From assembly GCF_009496155.1 (NCBI RefSeq), contig NZ_WIJP01000006.1, positions 1-64,000 on the forward strand: 64,000 nt of DNA. Direction: 5' to 3'. The position numbers and the translations under genes were made by a program. The stretch comes from Streptococcus mitis. GTDB lineage: Bacteria; Bacillota; Bacilli; Lactobacillales; Streptococcaceae. Positions 26,927 through 35,863 of the stretch are shown here, one piece after another. The notes under the pieces were generated by a model. The model was not told where the DNA came from and did no database searches. It saw nothing but the letters and a program-made list of their open reading frames with translations. Within the stretch, counting starts at the first letter, position 1. Each line of letters starts with the position of its first letter.

Positions 26927-27310
26927 ATGTTAAAAGATCTTAAAGCATTTTTGCTTCGTGGTAATGTTGTTGACCTTGCTGTCGGTGTGATCATTGCCTC
27001 TGCTTTTGGTGCTATCGTTACTTCATTTGTTAATGATATCATCACTCCACTCCTATTGAACCCAGCCTTGAAAGCTGCGAAAGTACAAAACATCGCTGAG
27101 CTTGCATGGAATGGTGTTACATATGGTAAATTCTTGAGTGCTATTATCAACTTCCTTGTTGTAGGTACTGTTCTCTTCTTCGTTATTAAAGCTATGGAAA
27201 AAGCTCAAAGCCTTACTAAAAAAGAAGAAGTTGTTGAAGAGGAAGCACCAGCTGCACCAACTGAATTGGAAGTACTTCAAGAAATCAAAGCTCTTCTTGA
27301 GAAAAAATAA
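26927..27310 (+). CDS. mscL: Large-conductance mechanosensitive channel
   Basis: A 127-aa channel that opens under membrane tension to release solutes on hypo-osmotic shock. TM1 (VVDLAVGVIIASAFGAIV) and TM2 (FLSAIINFLVVGTVLFFVI) flank a short outer loop. The Glu/Lys-rich C-terminal helix ends LEVLQEIKALLEKK. I chose the ATG at 26927 since the AAGGG site is nine bases away. The ATG at 26921 is too close to it and the TTG at 26909 lies before it. The gene is a single unit. Confidence 0.96.
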   Translation: MLKDLKAFLLRGNVVDLAVGVIIASAFGAIVTSFVNDIITPLLLNPALKAAKVQNIAELAWNGVTYGKFLSAIINFLVVGTVLFFVIKAMEKAQSLTKKEEVVEEEAPAAPTELEVLQEIKALLEKK

Positions 27311-27316
27311 TCGATT

Positions 27317-27347
27317 AAAAGGATCTAGCGCAAAGCTAAATCCTTTT
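27317..27347. terminator. Bidirectional terminator between mscL and hemH
   Basis: Nested stem AAAGGATCTAGC/GCTAAATCCTTT with T runs on both strands. Confidence 0.85.
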
Positions 27348-27350
27348 TCT

Positions 27351-28445
27351 TTACTCTTTTGGTAACTTACCTGCTTTCTCAAGCATTTTCTTAATAAGAT
27401 AAGGCATCTTAACATTTTCCCGACCTTTTTTCTCAATCAGTTTTTTCACAAATTCTGGCATTTGTAAATCTTGAGATTCAGCCAAGATATTTTTAGTCTC
27501 ATCTGAAGGAACTAATTCATCAAAGGTTTCTTCTTCTGGGAGAAATTCCTTAAATTCTTGATGTTCATTAGCTCTGACCGTATTAACCAAGGCATCAATC
27601 AAACGAGAATCTGTATTTGGCATTGATGGACGATGGTAGTTGACTCCCAATTCTTGACACAAGTCATAACATTCCACATCGTTGTCAAACAAGACTTCAA
27701 TATGTTCACTGATGAAACTGATAGGAACAAAAATATAATGGTCTGGATGTTCTGTCTGTTCTCTGAGATACTCCAAAACATCTGGTTTAATCCATGGAAT
27801 ACCGATATCACTCTCACTCTGCCAGGTATTGGTATATTGTTCTGAAGTCAAGCCTAGTTTTTCAGCGACTAGCTTGCTATTTTCAAAAATTTGGTCGATA
27901 TAGGGGTCACCAAAATCCAAGGCAAAAATGGGCACACTGTGGGCTGAAAAGATGACTTTAAAGCTATCCTGCTTTACTTCTTCTTTTAAAATCTTACCAA
28001 TTTCATCTGCCCAATAGTTTAGCAAGTCCTCTTCTTGATACCAGTCCTTAATGACCAAAAATTGAATTTGCTTGCTTTCTAAAAATTTCTCATAACCCAT
28101 GACAGAGTAGAAAGAATAATGGGGCTCCAAAATCAAGCAAATACACTGCTCAACTCCGTCTGCTTCCATCTGACTAATCACATCTGGAATAAAGGGTCTT
28201 GAAAACTTATTGGCAAAATAGACACTATACTCATTCCCCAGTCTAGCCTCTACCAAGGCAACTTCTTCACGGGTAATTCTTTGCAGAGGCGTACCTCCAA
28301 TAAGTACATAATTATCATAGAGTGTTTGAATCTCGTGGTCTTGAGGTCTCACTCCACGACGAATATTTGTGAAAAAATCAGCCACACCTTCAAAGGTAAT
28401 CTCTTCTGGCGAACCGAAAGTCATCATTAAAATTGCTTTTTTCAT
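27351..28445 (-). CDS. hemH: Ferrochelatase (coproporphyrin-type)
   Basis: A 364-aa chelatase that inserts iron into a porphyrin. Marks are MTFGSPEE near the start, the ligand-binding [16 protein letters not shown] with its catalytic His, and a late [18 protein letters not shown] with the catalytic Glu. It is longer than the usual 310-320 aa by a helical C-terminal tail. Streptococci lack a full haem pathway, so the role may be in handling imported porphyrin or the reverse reaction (inference). It stands as a single gene. Confidence 0.9.
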   Translation of the reverse strand: MKKAILMMTFGSPEEITFEGVADFFTNIRRGVRPQDHEIQTLYDNYVLIGGTPLQRITREEVALVEARLGNEYSVYFANKFSRPFIPDVISQMEADGVEQCICLILEPHYSFYSVMGYEKFLESKQIQFLVIKDWYQEEDLLNYWADEIGKILKEEVKQDSFKVIFSAHSVPIFALDFGDPYIDQIFENSKLVAEKLGLTSEQYTNTWQSESDIGIPWIKPDVLEYLREQTEHPDHYIFVPISFISEHIEVLFDNDVECYDLCQELGVNYHRPSMPNTDSRLIDALVNTVRANEHQEFKEFLPEEETFDELVPSDETKNILAESQDLQMPEFVKKLIEKKGRENVKMPYLIKKMLEKAGKLPKE

Positions 28446-28540
28446 AACTGCTTCCTTGTGATATTCTTATCAAGTATATTTTATCATTAATTTATTGATA
28501 AGTAAACGCTAACACAAAGAATTTCCCTAACTTCTGTCTT

Positions 28541-28569
28541 TTGTTTTTCTCTTCTTTCTATGATACAAT
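28541..28569 (+). promoter_or_regulatory. pepT promoter
   Basis: -35 TTGTTT, 17-base spacer, extended -10 TGATACAAT. Confidence 0.65.
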
Positions 28570-28598
28570 GGAAAAAATGAATTCAAAAGGAGTTTTTT

Positions 28599-29822
28599 AT
28601 GACTTACCCAAATCTCTTGGATCGCTTCTTAACCTACGTTAAGGTCAACACGCGCTCTGATGAACACTCTAGTACTACTCCAAGTACGCAGAGTCAGGTT
28701 GACTTCGCAACCAATGTTCTAATTCCTGAAATGAAACGTGTTGGACTGCAAAACGTCTACTATCTACCAAATGGTTTTGCTATTGGTACCTTGCCAGCAA
28801 ACGATTCATCGTTAACACGTAAGATTGGCTTCATCTCCCACATGGATACCGCTGACTTTAATGCCGAAGGGGTCAATCCCCAGGTAATTGAAAACTACGA
28901 TGGAGGTGTGATTGAACTAGGGAATTCTGGTTTTAAACTGGATCCAGCTGACTTTAAGAGTCTTGAAAAATATCCAGGACAAACACTCATCACAACTGAT
29001 GGAACAACCTTGCTAGGTGCTGATGACAAGTCAGGAATCGCTGAGATTATGACAGCCATTGAATATCTGACTGCTCATCCTGAAATCAAACACTGTGAGA
29101 TTCGTGTTGGTTTTGGTCCAGATGAGGAAATCGGTGTTGGTGCTAATAAATTTGATGCAGAAGATTTTGATGTGGATTTTGCCTACACTGTTGATGGTGG
29201 TCCACTAGGTGAACTTCAGTACGAGACCTTTTCAGCAGCGGGTGCTGAATTGCATTTCCAAGGACGCAATGTCCATCCTGGGACTGCCAAAGGGCAAATG
29301 GTCAATGCCCTTCAGTTAGCAATTGATTTTCATAATCAACTTCCAGAGAATGATCGACCTGAGTTAACTGAAGGTTACCAAGGTTTCTATCATCTTATGA
29401 ATGTAACAGGTAGTGTAGAGGAGGCGCGTGCAAGCTATATCATTCGTGATTTTGAAAAAGATGCCTTTGAAGCGCGTAAAGCAGCTATGCAGTCTATCGC
29501 TGATAAGATGAATCAAGAACTTGGTAGCGACCGTATCACCCTAAACTTGACAGACCAGTACTACAATATGAAAGAAGTCATTGAAAAAGATATGACTCCA
29601 ATTACCATTGCCAAAGCCGTGATGGAAGATTTAGGTATCACTCCTATTATTGAACCAATCCGTGGAGGGACAGACGGCTCTAAGATTTCCTTTATGGGAA
29701 TCCCAACTCCCAATATCTTTGCGGGTGGCGAGAATATGCACGGACGTTTTGAATACGTCAGCCTTCAGACCATGGAACGTGCCGTTGATACCATCATTGG
29801 TATCGTAGGTTATAAAGACTAA
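28599..29822 (+). CDS. pepT: Peptidase T (tripeptide aminopeptidase)
   Basis: A 407-aa M20 family zinc peptidase that removes the N-terminal residue from tripeptides in the cytoplasm. Zinc ligands lie in [20 protein letters not shown] and [20 protein letters not shown] near the C-terminus completes the site. An AAAAGGAG ribosome site precedes the ATG. It is full length, transcribed alone, and converges on phtE through a shared terminator. Confidence 0.96.
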   Translation: MTYPNLLDRFLTYVKVNTRSDEHSSTTPSTQSQVDFATNVLIPEMKRVGLQNVYYLPNGFAIGTLPANDSSLTRKIGFISHMDTADFNAEGVNPQVIENYDGGVIELGNSGFKLDPADFKSLEKYPGQTLITTDGTTLLGADDKSGIAEIMTAIEYLTAHPEIKHCEIRVGFGPDEEIGVGANKFDAEDFDVDFAYTVDGGPLGELQYETFSAAGAELHFQGRNVHPGTAKGQMVNALQLAIDFHNQLPENDRPELTEGYQGFYHLMNVTGSVEEARASYIIRDFEKDAFEARKAAMQSIADKMNQELGSDRITLNLTDQYYNMKEVIEKDMTPITIAKAVMEDLGITPIIEPIRGGTDGSKISFMGIPTPNIFAGGENMHGRFEYVSLQTMERAVDTIIGIVGYKD

Positions 29823-29823
29823 A

Positions 29824-29860
29824 AAGACGAGGTAGCTCAGCTACTTCGCCTTTCTTTTTA
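29824..29860. terminator. Bidirectional terminator between pepT and phtE
   Basis: Stem GACGAGGTAGCT/AGCTACTTCGCC with T-rich flanks on both strands. Confidence 0.8.
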
Positions 29861-29872
29861 TACCACTGGTAT

Positions 29873-32800
29873 TTATTGATTTCCAGTACTTGTTGTAGAT
29901 TCTGTTGTTTCCTTTTCTGAAGATGATTCAGCAGGTTTAGAATCTCCTGTGTTGCTTGGTTTGTTTTCGTCGCTTGCAGTTTCACTGTTAGATTTCGCAG
30001 TTGCTGATGTTTCCGTTTCGGTACTGGTCTTCTCAGTATTTGTTGCTGGAGTTGCTTCTTCACTTGCGCTAGATTTTGACTTGATTTCTTGATTCAAGAC
30101 CAGAATAGCTTTTGTCAATTCAAGTAAAGCGGCTTTATCCTTACTCTTAGCAGACAGTTGGTCTAGTAGAGCATCTACCTTATCAAAGTCCGCATCAGAA
30201 CCCTTATTGTTTTCTAAATAAGCATGAAGCGACATAAGAATATCGTAGAGTTTTTGATAGAGTACAAGCGTCTGAGGGTCTTGTTCAGCATTTTCCTTCT
30301 CTTGTTGAAGGGCGCTGGCAATACGAGTCAAGACGTCTTTCACCTGACTATTTACTTCATCAAAGTCTGCATCAGCCTTGTTTGTAGCAGCTTTGAGATT
30401 TTCTACTTCTTCTGCCAAGGATTGTCTGATTCCTTCTTCTTGAATTTGTTCCAAGAGTTGAGTTGCCTTGCTCAAAAGACTTTCAACTTGTTCCTTGCTA
30501 ACATGATTGACATGTTCTTCAGGCATAAAGTCTCCGTACAATTCTTTCAAGAAGCCATAAATAGCTGTCTTGGCACTTTGGTTATCTACTTTTTCAGTAT
30601 CTAGAACTGTCTGAGTCGATTTAGCAGTAGTTGGCTGAGCTTTCAAAGCTTCTTCTACTTCTTGTTTTGCTTGATAGATGCTTGGGAATAATTTGTTCAA
30701 TTCTGCTGCCTTAAGGAAGGATTGAGATTGATACAAGGTCCAAGTAAGCTGAGCGACCTTGTTTCGAAGTGCATCACTCAAACGCCCGTCATTGACGTGT
30801 TCGTAGAAATACTTTATGTATTCCACTGTTGTAACACCTGTTCGATCATTAAAATCTTGCAAGGCTTGAAGTTGTGATTCAACCGCTGCTAAAGCAGCCT
30901 CATCTTTTGCCAACTTAGCTTCTTGGAGTCGAACGAGAAGGTCTTTCTTAGGAAGTCCATAAGAATCTGTATCTAGTGTATTGATTTTATCAATCAAGGC
31001 TTGATATTTCTTATCTAGAGCGCTTGTTTTAACAGGCTTAACACTTTCATCAATATGGATATATTGCTTATCAAAGAGATCCAGTGTTGCAAGATAACCT
31101 GCTGTAGAGTTAGTTGCCAATTTCTTCATGTTTTCAGTAAACTGACCTAAAGCTAACTCAATCTGTCTTTGTTCGATAGGCTTGTCTTTGTAGATACTTC
31201 TGCTATCAGCTAGAAGCTGATCTACTTTTTCCAAGACTGCCTTCTCGTCAAAAGCTCCAGGTTGATAGTTGGATTGCAGGGCTGGAATTTTGTTTTTCAA
31301 AGCCACTTCATATCCCTTCGTTTGAACCTTGATGTAGTGATTGTGGTCGCCATGAGGAATCACAAAACTACCATTTTCTACCTGCAAACTATAAGGAGAC
31401 ACACCATCACGTAAGGCAGTGGTATAGAGTTCATTTAGGAAATCAAGTTCTGGATTTCCAGTTTGAAGAGGAATCCGAACGTGTTCCTTACGAACAGCAT
31501 ATGGATGGATATGAGTTGGATCGTAGGCTTGGTCTGGATTTCCAAAAACAAAGAATCCGTTTGAAATCCTAATAGCTTCAAGTGGAACTCCGTATGTTTT
31601 AGAAATATAAGCAATCTTTTCTTCATCGCTAGCATCTCTTGAGAAAGACTCTACTGTTTTAGCAAGAGGTTTTACAGGCTCTGAATCATGATGTGTTTTT
31701 AAATGGTCTTGTGCTGCCTTAATTTGCTCAGCTGTCAAATCCTTCTTGAAGAAGTAATGATTGTGATCACCGTGTGAGATGACAAAACCTTGATCATCCT
31801 CACTAATGACGCGATCGGCATCAAAACCGTGATCATGGTCTTCATCATGATGGTGGTCATGTCCATCTCCATCATGTCCATGCTCTTCATGCTTAGGGTC
31901 CTGACTTCCATGGTCGCCATCTTGCTCATGATGATGGTTTTGCTGAGTAGGTTTTTCTGCTGGTTTGCTTGGATTCTCCAATGGTGTTGGTTTCACACTG
32001 TCACTAGCTAGAGGAATCATTCTGGCAATCTTTTCTTCTAAAGGAGAGAGTTTGCTGTAAGGAATAAAGTGATAATGGTCGCCATGCGGAATCGCAACTC
32101 CATTTGGTGTACGACTGATAATCTTAGCAGGGTCAAAGACTAAACCATCTGATTCACTGTAACGTTGGTCGCTAGGTGAATCGTAGAGTTCTTTCAAAAG
32201 ACTTTGGAGATTTTCAGCTTTATTTGCTGGCTTGCTAGTTGAGCCTTGTGCTACAGATTGCGTGTTATTGTCACTAGCTGCTGAAGAATAGCTTAACTGA
32301 CTCGGTTGCGTATTTTTCCCAGCTAGAATAGCTTTAGCGGCTGCTAATTCACTAGCAGACAAATCACTTTTTGGAATGTAGTGATAGTGTCCTCCGTGAG
32401 GAACGATATAAGCATCACCCGTATCTTCAATAATATCAGCTGGATTAAAGACATAACCATCATCTGTCGTATAGCGTCCCTGAGATCTTGCTACAGCAAC
32501 ATCTGAGCTGACCTTCTCATTATCTTTGACATGTTCTTGTTTTTGACGATTGATTTCATCCTTGGTTCGAACATTATCAGCATGTGCTACATCTTTCAGG
32601 TAGACATAATATTTTCCATCGACCTTAATGATATAGCCACCCTTGACTTCATTGACAATATCAGCGTCTTTAAGTTGGTAGTTTGGATCTTTCATCAAGA
32701 GTTCTTCACTAAAGAGGGCATCATAAGGAACTTTCCCGTTATAGTAATGATAGTGGTCACCGTGTGACGTCACATAGCCCTGATCTGTGATTTTGATAAC

Positions 32801-33010
32801 AATTTGCTCAGCCTGAATTCCTTCTTTTTGACTAACCTGATTTGGCGTCAAGTTTTCAGCTTTCTGACTTGACTGGCTGCCATCCACATAAGAGACACGC
32901 TTATTGTCCTTATTTTCCTGCGAACGATGCTGATTTAGCGCATAAGCGCAAAGACTCAAGGATACGATAACAGCTGATCCAGCTGCTATATATTTTTTAC
33001 TTAATTTCAT
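29873..33010 (-). CDS. phtE: Histidine triad protein PhtE-like
   Basis: A 1045-aa exported surface protein that binds zinc. The signal region MKLSKKYIAAGSAVIVS ends near Cys21 (LSLC). Five HxxHxH triads are readable (HGDHYH, HGGHYH, HGDHYH, HGDHNH, HGDHNH) and a sixth is degenerate (THIH). A long His/Asp-rich linker (about residues 358-397) is a PhtE feature, and the C-terminal 400 residues are helical with a Ser/Thr/Glu-rich end. The -35/-10 and AdcR-like box upstream point to zinc-dependent repression. It is its own unit. Its role is zinc capture for AdcAII; members are also adhesins and immune targets in pneumococcus. Confidence 0.9.
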   Translation of the reverse strand: MKLSKKYIAAGSAVIVSLSLCAYALNQHRSQENKDNKRVSYVDGSQSSQKAENLTPNQVSQKEGIQAEQIVIKITDQGYVTSHGDHYHYYNGKVPYDALFSEELLMKDPNYQLKDADIVNEVKGGYIIKVDGKYYVYLKDVAHADNVRTKDEINRQKQEHVKDNEKVSSDVAVARSQGRYTTDDGYVFNPADIIEDTGDAYIVPHGGHYHYIPKSDLSASELAAAKAILAGKNTQPSQLSYSSAASDNNTQSVAQGSTSKPANKAENLQSLLKELYDSPSDQRYSESDGLVFDPAKIISRTPNGVAIPHGDHYHFIPYSKLSPLEEKIARMIPLASDSVKPTPLENPSKPAEKPTQQNHHHEQDGDHGSQDPKHEEHGHDGDGHDHHHDEDHDHGFDADRVISEDDQGFVISHGDHNHYFFKKDLTAEQIKAAQDHLKTHHDSEPVKPLAKTVESFSRDASDEEKIAYISKTYGVPLEAIRISNGFFVFGNPDQAYDPTHIHPYAVRKEHVRIPLQTGNPELDFLNELYTTALRDGVSPYSLQVENGSFVIPHGDHNHYIKVQTKGYEVALKNKIPALQSNYQPGAFDEKAVLEKVDQLLADSRSIYKDKPIEQRQIELALGQFTENMKKLATNSTAGYLATLDLFDKQYIHIDESVKPVKTSALDKKYQALIDKINTLDTDSYGLPKKDLLVRLQEAKLAKDEAALAAVESQLQALQDFNDRTGVTTVEYIKYFYEHVNDGRLSDALRNKVAQLTWTLYQSQSFLKAAELNKLFPSIYQAKQEVEEALKAQPTTAKSTQTVLDTEKVDNQSAKTAIYGFLKELYGDFMPEEHVNHVSKEQVESLLSKATQLLEQIQEEGIRQSLAEEVENLKAATNKADADFDEVNSQVKDVLTRIASALQQEKENAEQDPQTLVLYQKLYDILMSLHAYLENNKGSDADFDKVDALLDQLSAKSKDKAALLELTKAILVLNQEIKSKSSASEEATPATNTEKTSTETETSATAKSNSETASDENKPSNTGDSKPAESSSEKETTESTTSTGNQ

Positions 33011-33080
33011 AAATCCCTCATTTCAATAAATGATGAAGTTTTTTCTTAACTTCTTTTCTCGGTTAAACAGTTTTTTCATA

Positions 33081-33114
33081 AACTGGTTATTTAACCAATT
33101 AATTAACCAGTAAA
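33081..33114 (-). promoter_or_regulatory. AdcR-like operator of phtE
   Basis: Contains TTAACCAGTAAA (33103-33114) and a facing AACTGGTTATTTAACC, forming an interrupted inverted repeat related to the AdcR box TTAACYRGTTAA. It sits directly downstream of the -10 box. Confidence 0.7.
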
Positions 33115-33115
33115 T

Positions 33116-33144
33116 AGTTTACCTTTTTTAAGCTTATCTGTCAA
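33116..33144 (-). promoter_or_regulatory. phtE promoter
   Basis: -35 TTGACA, 17-base spacer, -10 TAAACT on the minus strand. Confidence 0.8.
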
Positions 33145-33161
33145 GATTTTTATTACATTTT

Positions 33162-33190
33162 AAAAAATAAAAGCCAGTATTGCTACTGAC
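33162..33190 (-). terminator. Terminator of the second pht gene
   Basis: Stem GTCAGTA/TACTGGC followed by TTTTATTTTTT on the minus strand. Confidence 0.75.
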
Positions 33191-33222
33191 TCTTACATCA
33201 TTTTCATTTAACAAGATAAAAT

Positions 33223-35706
33223 TTATGCTTCTGGTTTCGTCGTAACTGACTCACTACCTTTTAACAAAGCAAGCAATTTTTCTGCTTCTGCCATGATACC
33301 ATTATTATCCATGGTTTGAAGACTCAAATTATTTCGTAAACCAGCTAGACTCTCTGCCACATTGTCTTTCAAACTAGCATCGGTTACTTTAGCAAGTAGA
33401 GCTTCTACTTCTTTGAGTTTGGCTTCTACTTTTTCAGTCTCTACTTGAGGAACTTTAGCCTCATCTGTAGTATCCTCAGCTTCTTCCTCTGTCTCTTCCG
33501 TATCAGTGCTTGGTTTATAAAGATTATCTGCTGAAGGATTTAAACCTGCGTGATTCTCTTTTTCATCAGATTCAGGTTGAGTTGGCTCACTTACTTCATC
33601 ATGTTTACTATCTTTGTCTACTTGATTTTTACGAACATGGTCACTTGCGTTTCCCCATCCATTATCTGAATGCGGACGTTCGTTTGGATGTTCTACATAG
33701 TATTTTACAGTCGCAAAGAGATCCTCAAGGCTATAACCCTTAGGTGCCTCATAGAGTCCTTCGTCAAACCAACCAAATTTAATGTTATGGTAATGATCAT
33801 AATGGGGAATAATCAAGCTTCCGTTTTTGACTTCAACAGTATGTTGGAGATTGTAAGGCATGTGATCAAGTGGAACCTTCTTAGCTGCCTTCACTTTATT
33901 ATAGATTGCTTCTACTCCTTTAACTTCAGTATTTCCTGACCCCTGATTATCTGTTGAAGGAGGCGTCAAACCTTTCTCTTTAGCATAAGCCTGAGCTGCT
34001 GCTCTTTCAGCTTCAGACAAGCTTTCTTTCTTAATCCAATGACTATGGGTCATATGTGGAGTTACATAGGCATCGCCTTCATCGCTAGTTATATCACTAG
34101 GATTAAAGATATAGCCATCTTCTGTTGTATACTTACCTGCTAATTTCGCTAATTTAATTTCATCGTCCGTATAAGCAATCTGAGAATTTGGTTTGCCAAG
34201 TCGCTCTGGGTGGGTAATTGATGCTAGGAATGCTAATAAATCATCTACTAATTTTCCTTTATTAGAAGATTCATCATTCAAGTGTTCTGCTAATTTATCC
34301 AAAGCTTGGAAATCAGAAATACGACCCTTATTTTCAGACAAGGCTTTATGAGCCTCGGCCAATAAATTATATGCTTTATCATAAAATTCTTGGTCACGAG
34401 GTGGTACATTTTCTTTCTTCGCAACTAGATTATGTGTTTCTTGAGTTTTCTTAGACAAGAGATTTTCAATAGCATCAATCTTATCCTTGGCCAAATCTTT
34501 AGCAAGAACATAACGACTGACTCCCTTATCCTCGAAAACATAACCGTCGCCAACTTTTCTAACAACCTGGTTGACATCAAATTCAGTCGGTTTATTTTCC
34601 GCTGGCGCTTGAGGTTTGGTAGTAGGGACTGGCTTCAAAGGAGTGACACTTGGCAAGACACTACCATTTTGTCCCTTAACAGCTATCATACGAGCCAATT
34701 TTTCTTCCAAAGGTGACATTTGTGAATAAGGAATAAAGTGATAATGGTCTCCGTGTGGCACAGCAACACCGTTAGCTGTACGTTTGATGATTTGTGCCGG
34801 ATCAAAGACGAGTCCATCAGATTCTACATGTCGTTCTGATAAAGGCTTGGCATACAATTCACGTAAAAGTGTTGGAATATCTTCCCCTTGGTCTTGATGA
34901 TAAGTTGGAGTGACAGTAAGATTAGGAGTCTCTGATAAACTTAGTTGGGCTGGTTTTACATCATTACTATTTGGTTTACTTGAACTTGTAGAAGCATGAG
35001 AACCCTGTTTACCATTCCAATAAGCTTGGGCAGCAGCCAATTCACTGGCAGACAAATCACTCTTAGGTATATAGTGGAAATGATTTCCATGCGGTACGAT
35101 ATAGGCATCACCCGTGTCCTCGATGATATCAGATGCATTAAAGATATAACCATCATCCGTTGTATAACGACCTTGAGCTCTGGCAGCAACTACCGCCTGA
35201 TCGTTAGAACCGCCTCCATGATTATGACTGTGTTCCTGCTTCTGACGCTTAATCTCTTCTTTTGTACGAATATTATCCGCGTGGGCAGCATCCTTGAGGT
35301 AAACATAGTATTTCCCGTCTACCTTAATGACATAGCCACCCTTGATTTCATTGACAATGTCGGAATCCTTCAACTGATAATTCGGATCTTTCATCAGCAG
35401 TTCTTCACTGATGATGGCATCATAAGGAACCTTGCCATTATAGTAATGATAATGGTCTCCATGAGAGGTCACATAACCTTGATCCGTAATCTTGATGACG
35501 ATTTGTTCGGCGTTTATACCTTCTTTTTTACTGACTTCATCAGGTGTCAAATTTTCTGCCTTTTGGCTTGGTTGGTTGCCATCGATGTATGAAACACGGT
35601 TATTTTCTTTTACAATTTGAGCTTGATGCAAACCTAGTTCATAAGCACAGACACTTAAAACAAGTGCAGCTGCTGACCCAGCTAGATATTTTTTATTGAT
35701 TTTCAT
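33223..35706 (-). CDS. Histidine triad protein (PhtA/B/D-like), 827 aa
   Basis: An exported zinc-binding surface protein. The start MKINKKYLAGS at 35706 is favoured: it matches the start of the neighbouring pht gene, and a longer frame to 35742 adds 12 unrelated residues. Five triads are present: HGDHYH, HGNHFH, HGDHYH, HMTHSH and HYDHYH. The N-terminal half is nearly identical to the next pht gene, while the C-terminal part differs (KENHAGLNPSADNLYK and a Glu/Thr-rich stretch) until both share the end LRNNLSLQTMDNNGIM. It has its own promoter with a perfect AdcR-like palindrome. Whether it equals pneumococcal phtA, phtB or phtD cannot be told by eye. Confidence 0.88.
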   Translation of the reverse strand: MKINKKYLAGSAAALVLSVCAYELGLHQAQIVKENNRVSYIDGNQPSQKAENLTPDEVSKKEGINAEQIVIKITDQGYVTSHGDHYHYYNGKVPYDAIISEELLMKDPNYQLKDSDIVNEIKGGYVIKVDGKYYVYLKDAAHADNIRTKEEIKRQKQEHSHNHGGGSNDQAVVAARAQGRYTTDDGYIFNASDIIEDTGDAYIVPHGNHFHYIPKSDLSASELAAAQAYWNGKQGSHASTSSSKPNSNDVKPAQLSLSETPNLTVTPTYHQDQGEDIPTLLRELYAKPLSERHVESDGLVFDPAQIIKRTANGVAVPHGDHYHFIPYSQMSPLEEKLARMIAVKGQNGSVLPSVTPLKPVPTTKPQAPAENKPTEFDVNQVVRKVGDGYVFEDKGVSRYVLAKDLAKDKIDAIENLLSKKTQETHNLVAKKENVPPRDQEFYDKAYNLLAEAHKALSENKGRISDFQALDKLAEHLNDESSNKGKLVDDLLAFLASITHPERLGKPNSQIAYTDDEIKLAKLAGKYTTEDGYIFNPSDITSDEGDAYVTPHMTHSHWIKKESLSEAERAAAQAYAKEKGLTPPSTDNQGSGNTEVKGVEAIYNKVKAAKKVPLDHMPYNLQHTVEVKNGSLIIPHYDHYHNIKFGWFDEGLYEAPKGYSLEDLFATVKYYVEHPNERPHSDNGWGNASDHVRKNQVDKDSKHDEVSEPTQPESDEKENHAGLNPSADNLYKPSTDTEETEEEAEDTTDEAKVPQVETEKVEAKLKEVEALLAKVTDASLKDNVAESLAGLRNNLSLQTMDNNGIMAEAEKLLALLKGSESVTTKPEA

Positions 35707-35750
35707 TCTTTTCTCTTTTCTTAAATCTATTTGATTCACCACAAGATGAT

Positions 35751-35772
35751 GAACTAGTTAATTAACTAGTTC
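35751..35772. promoter_or_regulatory. AdcR-like operator, 22-base perfect palindrome
   Basis: GAACTAGTTAA and its exact reverse complement TTAACTAGTTC form one uninterrupted palindrome containing the TTAACTAGTT core. It lies two bases downstream of the -10 box, so a bound repressor would block initiation. Confidence 0.8.
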
Positions 35773-35774
35773 AT

Positions 35775-35803
35775 AGTTTACTCTTTTTAGTATTGCTTGT
35801 CAA
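35775..35803 (-). promoter_or_regulatory. Promoter of the second pht gene
   Basis: -35 TTGACA, 17-base spacer, -10 TAAACT on the minus strand. Confidence 0.8.
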
Positions 35804-35822
35804 GAATTTTACATATCCACAT

Positions 35823-35852
35823 AATAAAAATAAAAGCCTCTTTATCGAGACT
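35823..35852 (-). terminator. Terminator of the adcAII-pht unit
   Basis: Stem AGTCTC/GAGGCT followed by TTTATTTTTATT on the minus strand. Confidence 0.7.
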
Positions 35853-35863
35853 TTCATTTTTCA

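Noticed and set aside
31735..31970. Tandem or CRISPR-like repeats in phtE
   Set aside because: The repetition is only His/Asp codons in the acidic linker; no spacers or regular period. No CRISPR array was found in the window.
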